DNA of 64,000 nucleotides from positions 1 to 64,000 of the forward strand of contig NZ_JGZN01000008.1 in assembly GCF_000741715.1 (NCBI RefSeq), written 5' to 3'. The notes beneath the pieces were generated by a model. That model saw nothing but the letters and a program-made list of their open reading frames with translations, did no database searches and had not been told where the DNA came from. Source of the stretch: Bifidobacterium saguini DSM 23967. GTDB taxonomy: Bacteria; Actinomycetota; Actinomycetes; Actinomycetales; Bifidobacteriaceae. A program made the position numbers and the translations under genes. Positions 27,416 through 35,269 of the stretch are shown one piece after another. Numbering within the stretch: position 1 is the stretch's first letter; the number at the start of each line of letters is the position of its first letter.

Positions 27416-29521
27416 ATGACCGAATTCAAGGAGACCGAGCTCGACGAGCGCGCCATCAAGATGGCAAAGGTCCTTTCGGCTGACGCGGTTGAGAAGGCTG
27501 GTTCCGGCCACCCCGGTTCCCCTATCTCCCTGGCGCCTGTCGCCTACACCCTGTACCAGCACTTCATCAAGCATGATCCCAACGATCCCAATTGGGAAGG
27601 TCGCGATCGCTTCATCCTTTCCGGCGGTCATGCTTCCCTCACCCAGTACGTCCAGCTGTACTTCTCCGGCTATGGCGTGACCCTGGATGACCTCAAGCAC
27701 TTCCGCGGCGGCGCTGACACCCGCACCCCGGGCCACCCCGAGTACGGCCTGACCCCGGGCATCGAAATGACCACCGGTCCTCTGGGCCAGGGCTTCGCTT
27801 CCGCCATCGGCTTTGCTTACGGCGAGCGTTTCCAGCGTGGTCTGCTCGATCCGGAAACCCCGAAGGAAGATTCCCCGTTCTACCACAAGATTTGGGCTAT
27901 CTGCGGTGAAGGCGATATCGAGGAAGGCATCTCCGGCGAGGCTGCTTCCCTGGCTGCTAACCAGAAGCTCGGCAACCTGACCGTGATCTTCGATGCCAAC
28001 CGCATCCAGATCGAAGGCGATACCAACCTGGTGCTGGCTGAGGATGTGCTCAAGCGCTTCCAGGCCTACGGCTGGTACACCGACGAATTCAGCTTCATCC
28101 AGCCTGACGGCTCCTACAAGGAGGATGTCGAGGGCTTGGCTGAAGTGATTGCCAAGGCTGAGGCCGCTGCTCCGGATCAGCCGAAGCTCATCAAGGTTCA
28201 CTCCTTGATCGCATGGCCGACCCCGGGCAAGACCAACGATCCGTCTTCTCATGGCTCCAAGCTGGGTGCCGAGGCTGTTGCCGGCCTGAAGAAGGAACTC
28301 GGTTACGATCCGGAAGAGTCCTTCCACATCGACGAAGAGGCTCTGGCTCACGCTCGCAAGGTTGCCGAGCGCGGTCTGGAAGCTCACAAGGCTTGGGACG
28401 AGAAGTTCGATGCTTGGCGCAAGGCCAACCCGGACAAGGCTGCCCTGTACGACCGCATCAAGGCCGGCGAACTGCCGGAAGGCTTCGACAAGGCTATCGA
28501 TGACCTTGAGGCCACCTTCGAAGTCGGCAAGGGTGTTGCTACCCGTGGCGCTTCCGGCTCCGTGCTGAACGCTATCGCCGCTGTCATGCCAGCAGAACTC
28601 TGGGGCGGCTCCGCCGATCTCGGTGGCTCCAACAAGACCGACCTGAAGGGTGCTGCCACCTTCGCTCCTGCCGAGTGCGCCACCAAGCAGTGGCCGAACT
28701 GCAACGAGTTCGGTCGCCAGCTGCACTTCGGCGTCCGTGAGTTCACTATGGGCTGCATCACCAACGGCATCCTGCTGGGCTCCCACACCCGTCCGTTCGG
28801 CGGCACCTTCTTCATGTTCTCCGACTACGAGCGCTCCGCCGTTCGTCTGGCCGCCCTCATGGAGATCCCGAACCTCTACGTCTGGACCCACGATTCCGTG
28901 GCCGTCGGCGAAGATGGTCCGACCCACCAGCCGGTTGAGCACCTCGCTTCCTTCCGTGCTATTCCGCAGCTCGAAGTCATTCGTCCTGCCGACGCCTTCG
29001 AGACCGCCGAAGCCTACCGTTACTTCTTCGAGAAGAAGAACACTCTGCCGGGCGCTATGGTGCTGACCCGCCAGGGCGTGCCGACTCTCGCTGAGACCGC
29101 TGCCAAGGCTAAGGACGGCGTCAAGAAGGGCGCTTACGTGCTCGTCGACACCGAAGGTACTCCGGACGTCATCATCATGGCTTCCGGTTCCGAAGTTCAG
29201 TGGGCTGTTGCCGCTGCCAAGACCCTGGCTGAGAAGGGCACCAAGGCTCGCGTCGTTTCCTTCCCGTCCATGGAATGGTTCGAGGAGCAGGACGCCGAGT
29301 ACAAGGAGGCCGTGCTTCCGGCTTCCGTCAAGGCCCGCGTCTCCGTCGAGGCCGGCGTCGCAATGCCTTGGTACAAGTACCTCGGCTCTTACGGCAAGCC
29401 TGTCTCCATCGAGCAGTTCGGTCTGCAGGGTGATGGCGCTCAGAACATGATCGACCTCGGCATCACCGCCGAGCATGTGGTCGAGGCTGCTGAGGCTTCC
29501 ATCGCCGAGGCCAACGCCTGA
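27416..29521 (+). CDS. tkt: Transketolase
   Basis: The 701-residue ThDP enzyme moves two-carbon units between sugar phosphates. The ThDP motif is GEGDIEEGISGEAASLAANQKLGNLTVIFDAN (about 160-190). The N-terminal GSGHPGSPISLAP and the pyrimidine-domain HDSVAVGEDGPTHQPVEHLASFRAIP are typical. Codons are strongly biased to C-ending, highly expressed types. GGAAGG precedes the ATG. With tal it feeds fructose-6-phosphate phosphoketolase in the bifid shunt. Confidence 0.97.
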   Translation: MTEFKETELDERAIKMAKVLSADAVEKAGSGHPGSPISLAPVAYTLYQHFIKHDPNDPNWEGRDRFILSGGHASLTQYVQLYFSGYGVTLDDLKHFRGGADTRTPGHPEYGLTPGIEMTTGPLGQGFASAIGFAYGERFQRGLLDPETPKEDSPFYHKIWAICGEGDIEEGISGEAASLAANQKLGNLTVIFDANRIQIEGDTNLVLAEDVLKRFQAYGWYTDEFSFIQPDGSYKEDVEGLAEVIAKAEAAAPDQPKLIKVHSLIAWPTPGKTNDPSSHGSKLGAEAVAGLKKELGYDPEESFHIDEEALAHARKVAERGLEAHKAWDEKFDAWRKANPDKAALYDRIKAGELPEGFDKAIDDLEATFEVGKGVATRGASGSVLNAIAAVMPAELWGGSADLGGSNKTDLKGAATFAPAECATKQWPNCNEFGRQLHFGVREFTMGCITNGILLGSHTRPFGGTFFMFSDYERSAVRLAALMEIPNLYVWTHDSVAVGEDGPTHQPVEHLASFRAIPQLEVIRPADAFETAEAYRYFFEKKNTLPGAMVLTRQGVPTLAETAAKAKDGVKKGAYVLVDTEGTPDVIIMASGSEVQWAVAAAKTLAEKGTKARVVSFPSMEWFEEQDAEYKEAVLPASVKARVSVEAGVAMPWYKYLGSYGKPVSIEQFGLQGDGAQNMIDLGITAEHVVEAAEASIAEANA

Positions 29522-29545
29522 TTACTGAATAATTTAATAAATTTC

Positions 29546-29571
29546 GGCTCCCCTCTTAAAGGAGGGGAGCC
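29546..29571. terminator. Intergenic hairpin between tkt and tal
   Basis: GGCTCCCCTC pairs with GAGGGGAGCC around a short loop, with AT-rich flanks. It may attenuate readthrough or protect the tkt message. A very similar stem lies between pgk and tpiA. Confidence 0.55.
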
Positions 29572-29589
29572 AATAACAAGGAGAAAAAT

Positions 29590-30693
29590 ATGACTGAAGC
29601 AACTCAGCGTACGTCCGATTCCGGCGTTTCCATCTGGCTGGACGATCTGTCCCGCTCCCGCATCGAGTCCGGCTCCCTGCAGGACCTCATCGCCAACAAG
29701 AACGTGGTCGGCGTTACCACCAACCCGTCCATCTTCCAGAAGGCCCTGAGCCAGGTCGGCCCGTACGATGCTCAGCTCAAGGAACTCGGCAAGGTTGACG
29801 TTGAGACCGCCGTTCGCGAACTCACCACCACCGATGTGCGCAACGCCACCGACATCTTCCGTGAGATCGCTGAGAAGACCGACTTCGTTGACGGCCGCGT
29901 CTCCATCGAAGTTGACCCGCGTCTGGCCCACGAGACCGAAGCCACCGAGAAGCAGGCTGTCGAGCTGTGGGAGAAGGTCAACCGTCCGAACGCCATGATC
30001 AAGATCCCGGCAACCCTCGAAGGCCTGCCGGCTATCACCGCTACCCTGGCCAAGGGCATCTCCGTGAACGTCACCCTGATCTTCTCTCTCGAGCGTTACG
30101 AGCAGGTCATCGACGCTTACATCGAGGGCATCGCTCAGGCTGCTGCTAACGGCCACGACCTGAAGCACATCGGCTCCGTCGCTTCCTTCTTCGTCTCCCG
30201 CGTGGACACCGCTGTGGACAAGCTGCTGGAAGCCAACGGCTCCGACGAGGCTAAGGCTCTGGAGGGCAAGGCTGCTGTGGCCAACGCTCGCCTGGCTTAC
30301 GAGCTGTTCGAGAAGAAGTTCGCTGAGGATCCGCGTTGGGCCGACCTGGCTGCCAAGGGCGCCAAGGTTCAGCGTCCGCTGTGGGCTTCCACCGGTACCA
30401 AGAACCCGGCTTACTCCGATTGCAAGTACGTTGACGAGCTGGTTGCTCCGCACATCGTCAACACCATGCCGGAGAAGACCCTGAACGCTCTGGCCGATCA
30501 CGGCAACGGCGCTCCGTCCATCGAAGGCACCTACGAAGAGTCCCACGCCATCATCAACAAGCTGGCTGAGCTCGGCATCAACCTGAAGGACGTCACCGAC
30601 AAGCTGGAGGCCGACGGTGTCGCCGCCTTCATCAAGTCCTGGGATTCCGTGCTGGCCGACGTTCAGTCCGGCATCGATCGCGTGAACGCCTGA
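29590..30693 (+). CDS. tal: Transaldolase
   Basis: The 367-residue enzyme exchanges dihydroxyacetone units between sugar phosphates. GVTTNPSIFQKAL is the conserved N-terminal motif, and RPNAMIKIPATLEGLPAI includes the Schiff-base lysine. RPLWASTGTKNPAYSDCKYVDEL is the C-terminal signature of the Tal/Pgi-type actinobacterial class. An AAGGAG site precedes the ATG. It lies directly after tkt and shares its biased codon use. Confidence 0.97.
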   Translation: MTEATQRTSDSGVSIWLDDLSRSRIESGSLQDLIANKNVVGVTTNPSIFQKALSQVGPYDAQLKELGKVDVETAVRELTTTDVRNATDIFREIAEKTDFVDGRVSIEVDPRLAHETEATEKQAVELWEKVNRPNAMIKIPATLEGLPAITATLAKGISVNVTLIFSLERYEQVIDAYIEGIAQAAANGHDLKHIGSVASFFVSRVDTAVDKLLEANGSDEAKALEGKAAVANARLAYELFEKKFAEDPRWADLAAKGAKVQRPLWASTGTKNPAYSDCKYVDELVAPHIVNTMPEKTLNALADHGNGAPSIEGTYEESHAIINKLAELGINLKDVTDKLEADGVAAFIKSWDSVLADVQSGIDRVNA

Positions 30694-30739
30694 GATCGCT
30701 GACGTAATGTGCGAATAGCACATTATCAGTAACACTCAA

Positions 30740-30774
30740 TGAGGCTCTGACCTGAAAATATGGTCAGAGCCTCA
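30740..30774 (+). terminator. Terminator after tal
   Basis: TGAGGCTCTGACC pairs with GGTCAGAGCCTCA around nine bases, followed by TTTGCTG. A small AATGTGC/GCACATT hairpin precedes it. Confidence 0.75.
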
Positions 30775-30983
30775 TTTGCTGTCCGCCAACGATGTCAACC
30801 TTGTGCGCGTATATTGCAGGCCCTTCGCTCTGGCCGGAAACAACAATAAGCAAATATCGTCGATGATGACCGAAACGTGGGCATTCGGATGCCATCGGCA
30901 CGGCTCTCTCTTGCCGCAAAGTTCCCTGACTGGTAAGTTCGCGAACAGAGAGATTGTGCCTGAACTTGATATAGGGCGCTCTG

Positions 30984-32354
30984 ATGAGAGGATTTGTATT
31001 GCGCACCCTGAATAGCCGACAGCGCGTGGTGATGACGTTTACCTTCTTTTCGATGTTCTTTGGTGCAGGAAACCTCATTTTCCCGCCGTTCGTAGGTGCA
31101 CAGGCAGGAGCCTCCACAATACCGGCAGCCATTGGATTCATTGTGTCCGCGGTGGGTCTGCCAATTCTTGGCGTATTGGCGGTCACGTTCGCAGATGGTT
31201 TTGATAAGCTCGCCGGCCGGGTCTCCCCCAAATTCGCGCTGTTTCTCGGCATTGCCATTATTTTGACCATTGGGCCGTGCTTCGCGATTCCTCGCACAGC
31301 TACAACATCATTCGAAATGATGGTGGTGCCGCTCGTGCCAGATGGCTCCAAATGGATAGCTCAGCTGCTGTATTCACTGCTGTTCTTCACGCTGGCATTT
31401 CTCTTCGCACAGCATCCTGAAAAACTATCCAAGGTGCTTGGCCGCTTCATGGGGCCGTTGCTGCTGGTACTGATTGCGGTATTGTTCGTAGCTTGTCTGG
31501 TACATGGTATTGCTACAGCTGCTGCACCTTCCGGTAATTATCAAACCAATCAGATGGCTCGCGGATTTCTCGATGGTTATCAGACGATGGATCTGCTTGC
31601 TGCCTTGTATTTTGGTATTGTCATTTCAGCCAACGTACATGCACTCAACGTTACCGAGGAGTCACAGGTACAGCGCGAGACTGCAATTGCCGGACTTGGC
31701 ACTGGAGTGCTGTTGATTCTGATCTATGGTGCGCTGAGCTATGTTGGTGCGGTTTCCGGTTCCATCATTACTATCAATGCGAATAGTGACACTGGTGCCA
31801 CGGTGCTGACGAACCTTACCTCTACGATTTTCGGCACTGCCGGCACTATTTTCCTCGGCATCGTATTCGTCATCGCATGTTTGAATGTTTGCACTGGTCT
31901 GATTTGCACTTGCGCCACTTACTTCCACACCAAGTTCCCGACCGTAGCCGGTCACACAGTGAGCTATCGTGCATGGCAGCTGGCGTTCACCATCTTCAGT
32001 TTCGTGGTCTCCAACGCTGGATTAAGTCTGATCATTAAGGTTTCCGTACCGGTGCTATCCGCGTTGTACCCGATTTCGATTGTGCTCGTGCTGCTGGCCA
32101 TCACGCATACAGTGTTTGCGGCACGATTCCCCCGCGTGTATTTCTGGATGGTGCTGTTGGTTGGCATTGTGGCGCTGATTGGTTGTGTCGCTTCGCTGGT
32201 CACCGTGTTTGGTGGTTCGCTGCCGTGGCTTGAATCCTTGCTGAATATGCTTCCGTTGCAGCAGCAACAGCTTGGATGGTTGACTCCATCGGCTATTGGT
32301 GCGGTAATCGGTGTGATTGACTCACTCAGGATTGCGCATAGGGCTAAGTCATAA
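30984..32354 (+). CDS. brnQ: Branched-chain amino acid transporter (LIVCS family)
   Basis: The 456-residue protein has about twelve hydrophobic segments. FTFFSMFFGAGNLIFPPFVGAQAG near the N-terminus and the VLGRFMGPLLLVLIAVLF region are typical of BrnQ Na+ or H+ symporters for Leu, Ile and Val. No regulatory domain is present. It is bracketed by the tal terminator and an intergenic region, so it is probably monocistronic. Length matches the family. Confidence 0.9.
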   Translation: MRGFVLRTLNSRQRVVMTFTFFSMFFGAGNLIFPPFVGAQAGASTIPAAIGFIVSAVGLPILGVLAVTFADGFDKLAGRVSPKFALFLGIAIILTIGPCFAIPRTATTSFEMMVVPLVPDGSKWIAQLLYSLLFFTLAFLFAQHPEKLSKVLGRFMGPLLLVLIAVLFVACLVHGIATAAAPSGNYQTNQMARGFLDGYQTMDLLAALYFGIVISANVHALNVTEESQVQRETAIAGLGTGVLLILIYGALSYVGAVSGSIITINANSDTGATVLTNLTSTIFGTAGTIFLGIVFVIACLNVCTGLICTCATYFHTKFPTVAGHTVSYRAWQLAFTIFSFVVSNAGLSLIIKVSVPVLSALYPISIVLVLLAITHTVFAARFPRVYFWMVLLVGIVALIGCVASLVTVFGGSLPWLESLLNMLPLQQQQLGWLTPSAIGAVIGVIDSLRIAHRAKS

Positions 32355-32427
32355 GTTTTTTTGAACAGCACAGTGATGTTTTGTGAGACGCTGCAGACAG
32401 TGTTGCAATTGCGCTGATAAGGTACCC

Positions 32428-32479
32428 AACGTATACGTTTGTTGGATATGCGATGATGGCATGTTCAACAAACGACGTT
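32428..32479 (+). promoter_or_regulatory. Palindrome and hairpin upstream of the MetE-like gene
   Basis: AACGTATACGTT (32428-32439) is a perfect 12-bp palindrome. It overlaps a longer hairpin in which AACGT and GTTTGTTG pair with CAACAAAC and ACGTT. The structure is about 80 bases before the start of the MetE-like gene and could be an operator or leader element. No known riboswitch core was recognised. Confidence 0.4.
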
Positions 32480-32559
32480 GACATAACCACACCAATCATG
32501 GCTGGTGAACTGATTGTTTGATTTGGTTCAGCGGTCATGAATCGTTAAGGAGCGACTCC

Positions 32560-33669
32560 ATGACGTATCAGCATAATGCACCTTTCCGCGCCGACGTGGT
32601 TGGTAGCTATCTTCGTCCTGCCGAGCTCAAAGCAGCCCGTGCTGATTTCGAAGCCGGCCGTATTGATGCTGCCGAACTGAAGGCTGTTGAAGACAAGGCC
32701 ATCACCGAGCTGGTTGCCAAACAAAAGGCAGCTGGCCTGCATGTGATTACCGATGGTGAATTCCGCCGCGCCTACTGGCATCTTGACTTCATGTGGGGAT
32801 TGAACGGTGTAAAGCGCGGCACTGCTCCGATTCTGTTCAAGGGTTCCGATGGCACGCCCGTGACCGAGGCTGCCGGTGTGGATGGTGAGCTCAATGGTGA
32901 ACACCATCCGTTCGTGGATCATTACAAGTTCGTCAAGGCTTTGGAAGATGAGAACACCATCGCCAAACAGACCGTTCCTTCCCCTGCGCAGACGCTGTTC
33001 GTGCTTCAACAGGGCATTGCCGAGGAGGCACACAGCCCGTACAAGGATAACGATGCTCTGGCTGAAGCTATTGCCAACGCCTATATTCAGGTAGCCCATG
33101 ATTTGTACGAGGCCGGCTGCCGTACGCTGCAGTTCGATGATTGTACTTGGGGTGCATTTGTTGGCGAGGACTTCAAGGACACCGTTTTCGGCGTTGATGC
33201 CAAGACCGTGCAGCGCCAGTACGCCGTAGTAAACAATGCGGTGATTGCTTCTGTTCCGGAAGATATGGTGGTGACCACGCATATTTGCCGTGGTAACTAC
33301 CAGTCTCAGTGGTTCTCCGCAGGTGGCTATGGTCAGGTGGCCGATGTGCTCTTCGGCGAAGAGAATGTTGCCGCCTACTATCTTGAGTTCGATGACGATC
33401 GTTCCGGTGATTTCGAACCGCTGGCCAAGGTGTCCGGAGACAAGAAGGTGGTGCTCGGCCTGATCACCTCCAAGAAGCCTGAGCTGGAAGAACCTGAAGC
33501 GATTAAGGCACGTATCGCCGAAGCAGCGCAGTATGTGCCGCTGGAGCGTCTGTGCCTGTCTACTCAGTGCGGCTTTGCTTCCACTGAAGAAGGCAACCAT
33601 CTGACCGAAGACCAGCAGTGGGCCAAGATCGCTCTGGTTCGTTCCATTGCTGAAGAGGTATGGAATTAG
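32560..33669 (+). CDS. MetE C-terminal-domain-like methyltransferase (YxjG/YxjH type)
   Basis: The product has 369 residues from the ATG at 32560, which has AAGGAG upstream; the frame opens earlier without a site. FRADVVGSYLRPAEL and VITDGEFRRAYWHLDFMWGL are typical of the YxjG group. HICRGNYQSQWFSAGGY carries the first zinc ligands, and LCLSTQCGFASTEEGN carries the last Cys. This group is related to the catalytic half of cobalamin-independent methionine synthase but lacks the N-terminal folate-binding half. A role in methionine synthesis or methyl transfer is likely; the methyl donor is unknown. Confidence 0.85.
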   Translation: MTYQHNAPFRADVVGSYLRPAELKAARADFEAGRIDAAELKAVEDKAITELVAKQKAAGLHVITDGEFRRAYWHLDFMWGLNGVKRGTAPILFKGSDGTPVTEAAGVDGELNGEHHPFVDHYKFVKALEDENTIAKQTVPSPAQTLFVLQQGIAEEAHSPYKDNDALAEAIANAYIQVAHDLYEAGCRTLQFDDCTWGAFVGEDFKDTVFGVDAKTVQRQYAVVNNAVIASVPEDMVVTTHICRGNYQSQWFSAGGYGQVADVLFGEENVAAYYLEFDDDRSGDFEPLAKVSGDKKVVLGLITSKKPELEEPEAIKARIAEAAQYVPLERLCLSTQCGFASTEEGNHLTEDQQWAKIALVRSIAEEVWN

Positions 33670-33740
33670 TGCAGTGTTGACCCACCTCGTGCAGGTCATG
33701 GCAGATAGTGCGCTAGGCATCTGAAACTACGTCTGAATTA

Positions 33741-33792
33741 CATCGAAACCGTGTGAAACACGGTAATCAACGTGTTTCACACGGTTTCGATG
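33741..33792. terminator. Bidirectional terminator with 22-bp stem
   Basis: CATCGAAACCGTGTGAAACACG is the exact inverse of the distal arm across an eight-base loop. It separates the MetE-like gene from the convergent RelA/SpoT pair. Confidence 0.75.
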
Positions 33793-33838
33793 AATCTGCA
33801 TGCGATTGATAGAATCGAACCCACCTGAATTTGATTGT

Positions 33839-34087
33839 TTACTCGAACTGGGCGGCCAGTTCCTTTGTCCGATCCTTGCCGCTGAAATAACGGGAATGCG
33901 TATGCATCACCGAAGCCAAGGAGTCGGAGCCGATTAAGGCAACCTCCCAATCGGTTCCGACTTTTGCGGAATCGCGCAAATACGCCGGGTCATTGCCTGC
34001 ATCGAGATATCCGTTGGGGCCGTCATAAACCTTGACACAACGGTCCCCAGTCTTCCGGTTATACCGGATAATGACACCCACCATCAT
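33839..34087 (-). CDS. Small protein downstream of the RelA/SpoT gene, possible antitoxin or partner
   Basis: The product has 82 residues from the ATG at 34087 (or ATG 34084), with AGGAAAGGA directly upstream; a longer frame overlapping the previous gene lacks a site. The sequence begins MMVGVIIRYNRKTGDRCVKV and is soluble, mixed in charge and without Cys clusters or membrane segments. It lies 31 bases after the RelA/SpoT-domain gene on the same strand, so the two are likely cotranscribed. No family is recognised. An antitoxin role is inferred only from the pairing. Confidence 0.6.
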   Translation of the reverse strand: MMVGVIIRYNRKTGDRCVKVYDGPNGYLDAGNDPAYLRDSAKVGTDWEVALIGSDSLASVMHTHSRYFSGKDRTKELAAQFE

Positions 34088-34118
34088 GGTTCCTTTCCTA
34101 TTGATATCCCCATAATAG

Positions 34119-34862
34119 TTAGAAACGTTTAAGAATGTCACGTTTCTCCTCAAGGGAATCACGTACTTCGATTATCGAAGACATGGATGCGGTTACGGCT
34201 TTTCGCTTGACATTGTTGTCGTTTGAATCATTCAATACCTTCTCCAACGTCGCGACACTTGCCGATATATTCTTCAACGAATCAACCACACCGTGGTCAT
34301 CATGGTCCGGTTTGCCTTCGTATCGGATAGCGCGCCCATAAATATCCCCCGCAAGCTCATAACAGTTAGCCCAAGCATCCTGCAGCAACGTACGCACCTG
34401 CACTTCACAGAAAACCCCATCCGGGAGCTTCACTATGACATGCACGGCACGATACCCGCTGTGCGGAGCTTCACGCATATCCGAGATTTTGAATACCGGA
34501 AGCACGTCGCCAATCCTAGAGGCAAGCGCGGTTTGTGCATCCAGCGTCATGTCAGCGGTTATGCGCACGCCCATCACGTCCCTTACGCGGGGAATCTGCA
34601 ACGTCGGTTCACGAATCAGCTTATCCTTCAAGGTGTCAACCGTCTTCACCCTGAACGCGACAGTCATATCCCCGATATCGAGCCCGGACGTGTCAAGCCT
34701 GCCGACTTGCGCCACGACCTTGGCCAGAGCCTGCTGATACCAGAGTCGCACTGTCACATAGCTCAGACCATCAATCGCGTCGCCTCCTGCGATAATTTCT
34801 TTACGCAAGTCTCGAATCTGACGTTGAGTCCACGGCTTGTCTGGCAGAATCAGTTCGTCCAT
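34119..34862 (-). CDS. RelA/SpoT-domain small alarmone synthetase-like protein
   Basis: The 247-residue protein is a stand-alone synthetase domain without hydrolase or regulatory domains. Expected nucleotide-binding and catalytic residues are present: R71 and K73 in FRVKT, D95 and R100 in RDVMGVRI, Y137 and H141 in SGYRAVHV, and E153, Q155 and R157 in EVQVRT. Residues about 195-247 are helical and charged. It could make (p)ppGpp, or be a toxic member of the group (toxSAS) that makes ppApp or modifies tRNA CCA ends. The small downstream gene and the patchy setting favour a toxin-like role, but this is inference. The ATG at 34862 is only weakly supported by an upstream site. Confidence 0.8.
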   Translation of the reverse strand: MDELILPDKPWTQRQIRDLRKEIIAGGDAIDGLSYVTVRLWYQQALAKVVAQVGRLDTSGLDIGDMTVAFRVKTVDTLKDKLIREPTLQIPRVRDVMGVRITADMTLDAQTALASRIGDVLPVFKISDMREAPHSGYRAVHVIVKLPDGVFCEVQVRTLLQDAWANCYELAGDIYGRAIRYEGKPDHDDHGVVDSLKNISASVATLEKVLNDSNDNNVKRKAVTASMSSIIEVRDSLEEKRDILKRF

Positions 34863-35074
34863 ACGATTATTCTCCCATCATTTCTCATATTCCTTGCACA
34901 GGTCTACCCGCAAACTTGATGAGATTATCCAAATCAAGCACATAGTTACTATCAGTTACACACTTGATAATACAGTCCCCACGGGGAGGGCGGTCTTCCC
35001 ATATTCCGAGTCAATCAACGTTTATATAGAGCGAGGATGCAGCCGGAAGCCTTCTCGCTATCAAATATTAAGAA

Positions 35075-35108
35075 AGGCCTCGCGCTGTACTGTCTCAGCG
35101 CGAGGCCT
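35075..35108. terminator. Hairpin with 13-bp GC-rich stem
   Basis: AGGCCTCGCGCTG pairs exactly with CAGCGCGAGGCCT around an eight-base loop. No complete gene ends at it; it may be left over from a lost gene. Confidence 0.55.
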
Positions 35109-35145
35109 ACGCCCCCGAATGTCGCTCGGCAACGAAAAAGAGATT

Positions 35146-35165
35146 TGTTGCGGAATGTTGCGGAA
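35146..35165. repeat. Tandem TGTTGCGGAA repeat
   Basis: TGTTGCGGAA is repeated exactly with a 10-base period, followed by TGG. It resembles arm-type integrase sites and may mark an old integration event. Confidence 0.4.
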
Positions 35166-35269
35166 TGGTCGAAAAACTCCTATTGAACTTGCAGATTGAA
35201 CAGCTCCATATACCATACAAAAGAATAGGTCTATCGCTGTATCAAAACAGGCTCAACGAAGGTTTTCCA

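Larger units (their letters stand above)
34863..35269. other. Gene-free AT-richer stretch with hairpin
   Basis: No supported gene was seen in these 407 bases. They contain a strong hairpin (35075-35108) and a tandem repeat (35146-35165), plus a short GGGGAG/CTTCCCC-like element near 34980. The stretch looks like remnant accessory DNA between the RelA/SpoT pair and the aminotransferase gene. Confidence 0.5.

Noticed and set aside
27284-29476. 730-codon open frame on the minus strand opposite tkt
   Set aside because: It is a shadow of the strongly biased tkt codons. It has no ribosome binding site and no recognisable domain, whereas tkt has full motif support.
29440-30735. 431-codon open frame on the minus strand opposite tal
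   Set aside because: Same cause: biased codons of tal leave the opposite strand open. The translation is low in complexity and without motifs.
33839-34162. Longer 107-codon version of the small RelA-linked gene
   Set aside because: The upstream start overlaps the RelA/SpoT gene by 44 bases and lacks a site. The ATG at 34087 has AGGAAAGGA directly before it.
34119-34862. CD-NTase that could complete a CBASS system with the 2TM-NUDIX gene
   Set aside because: The motifs are those of RelA/SpoT synthetases, not of CD-NTases, and the gene is 31 kb away from the 2TM-NUDIX gene.
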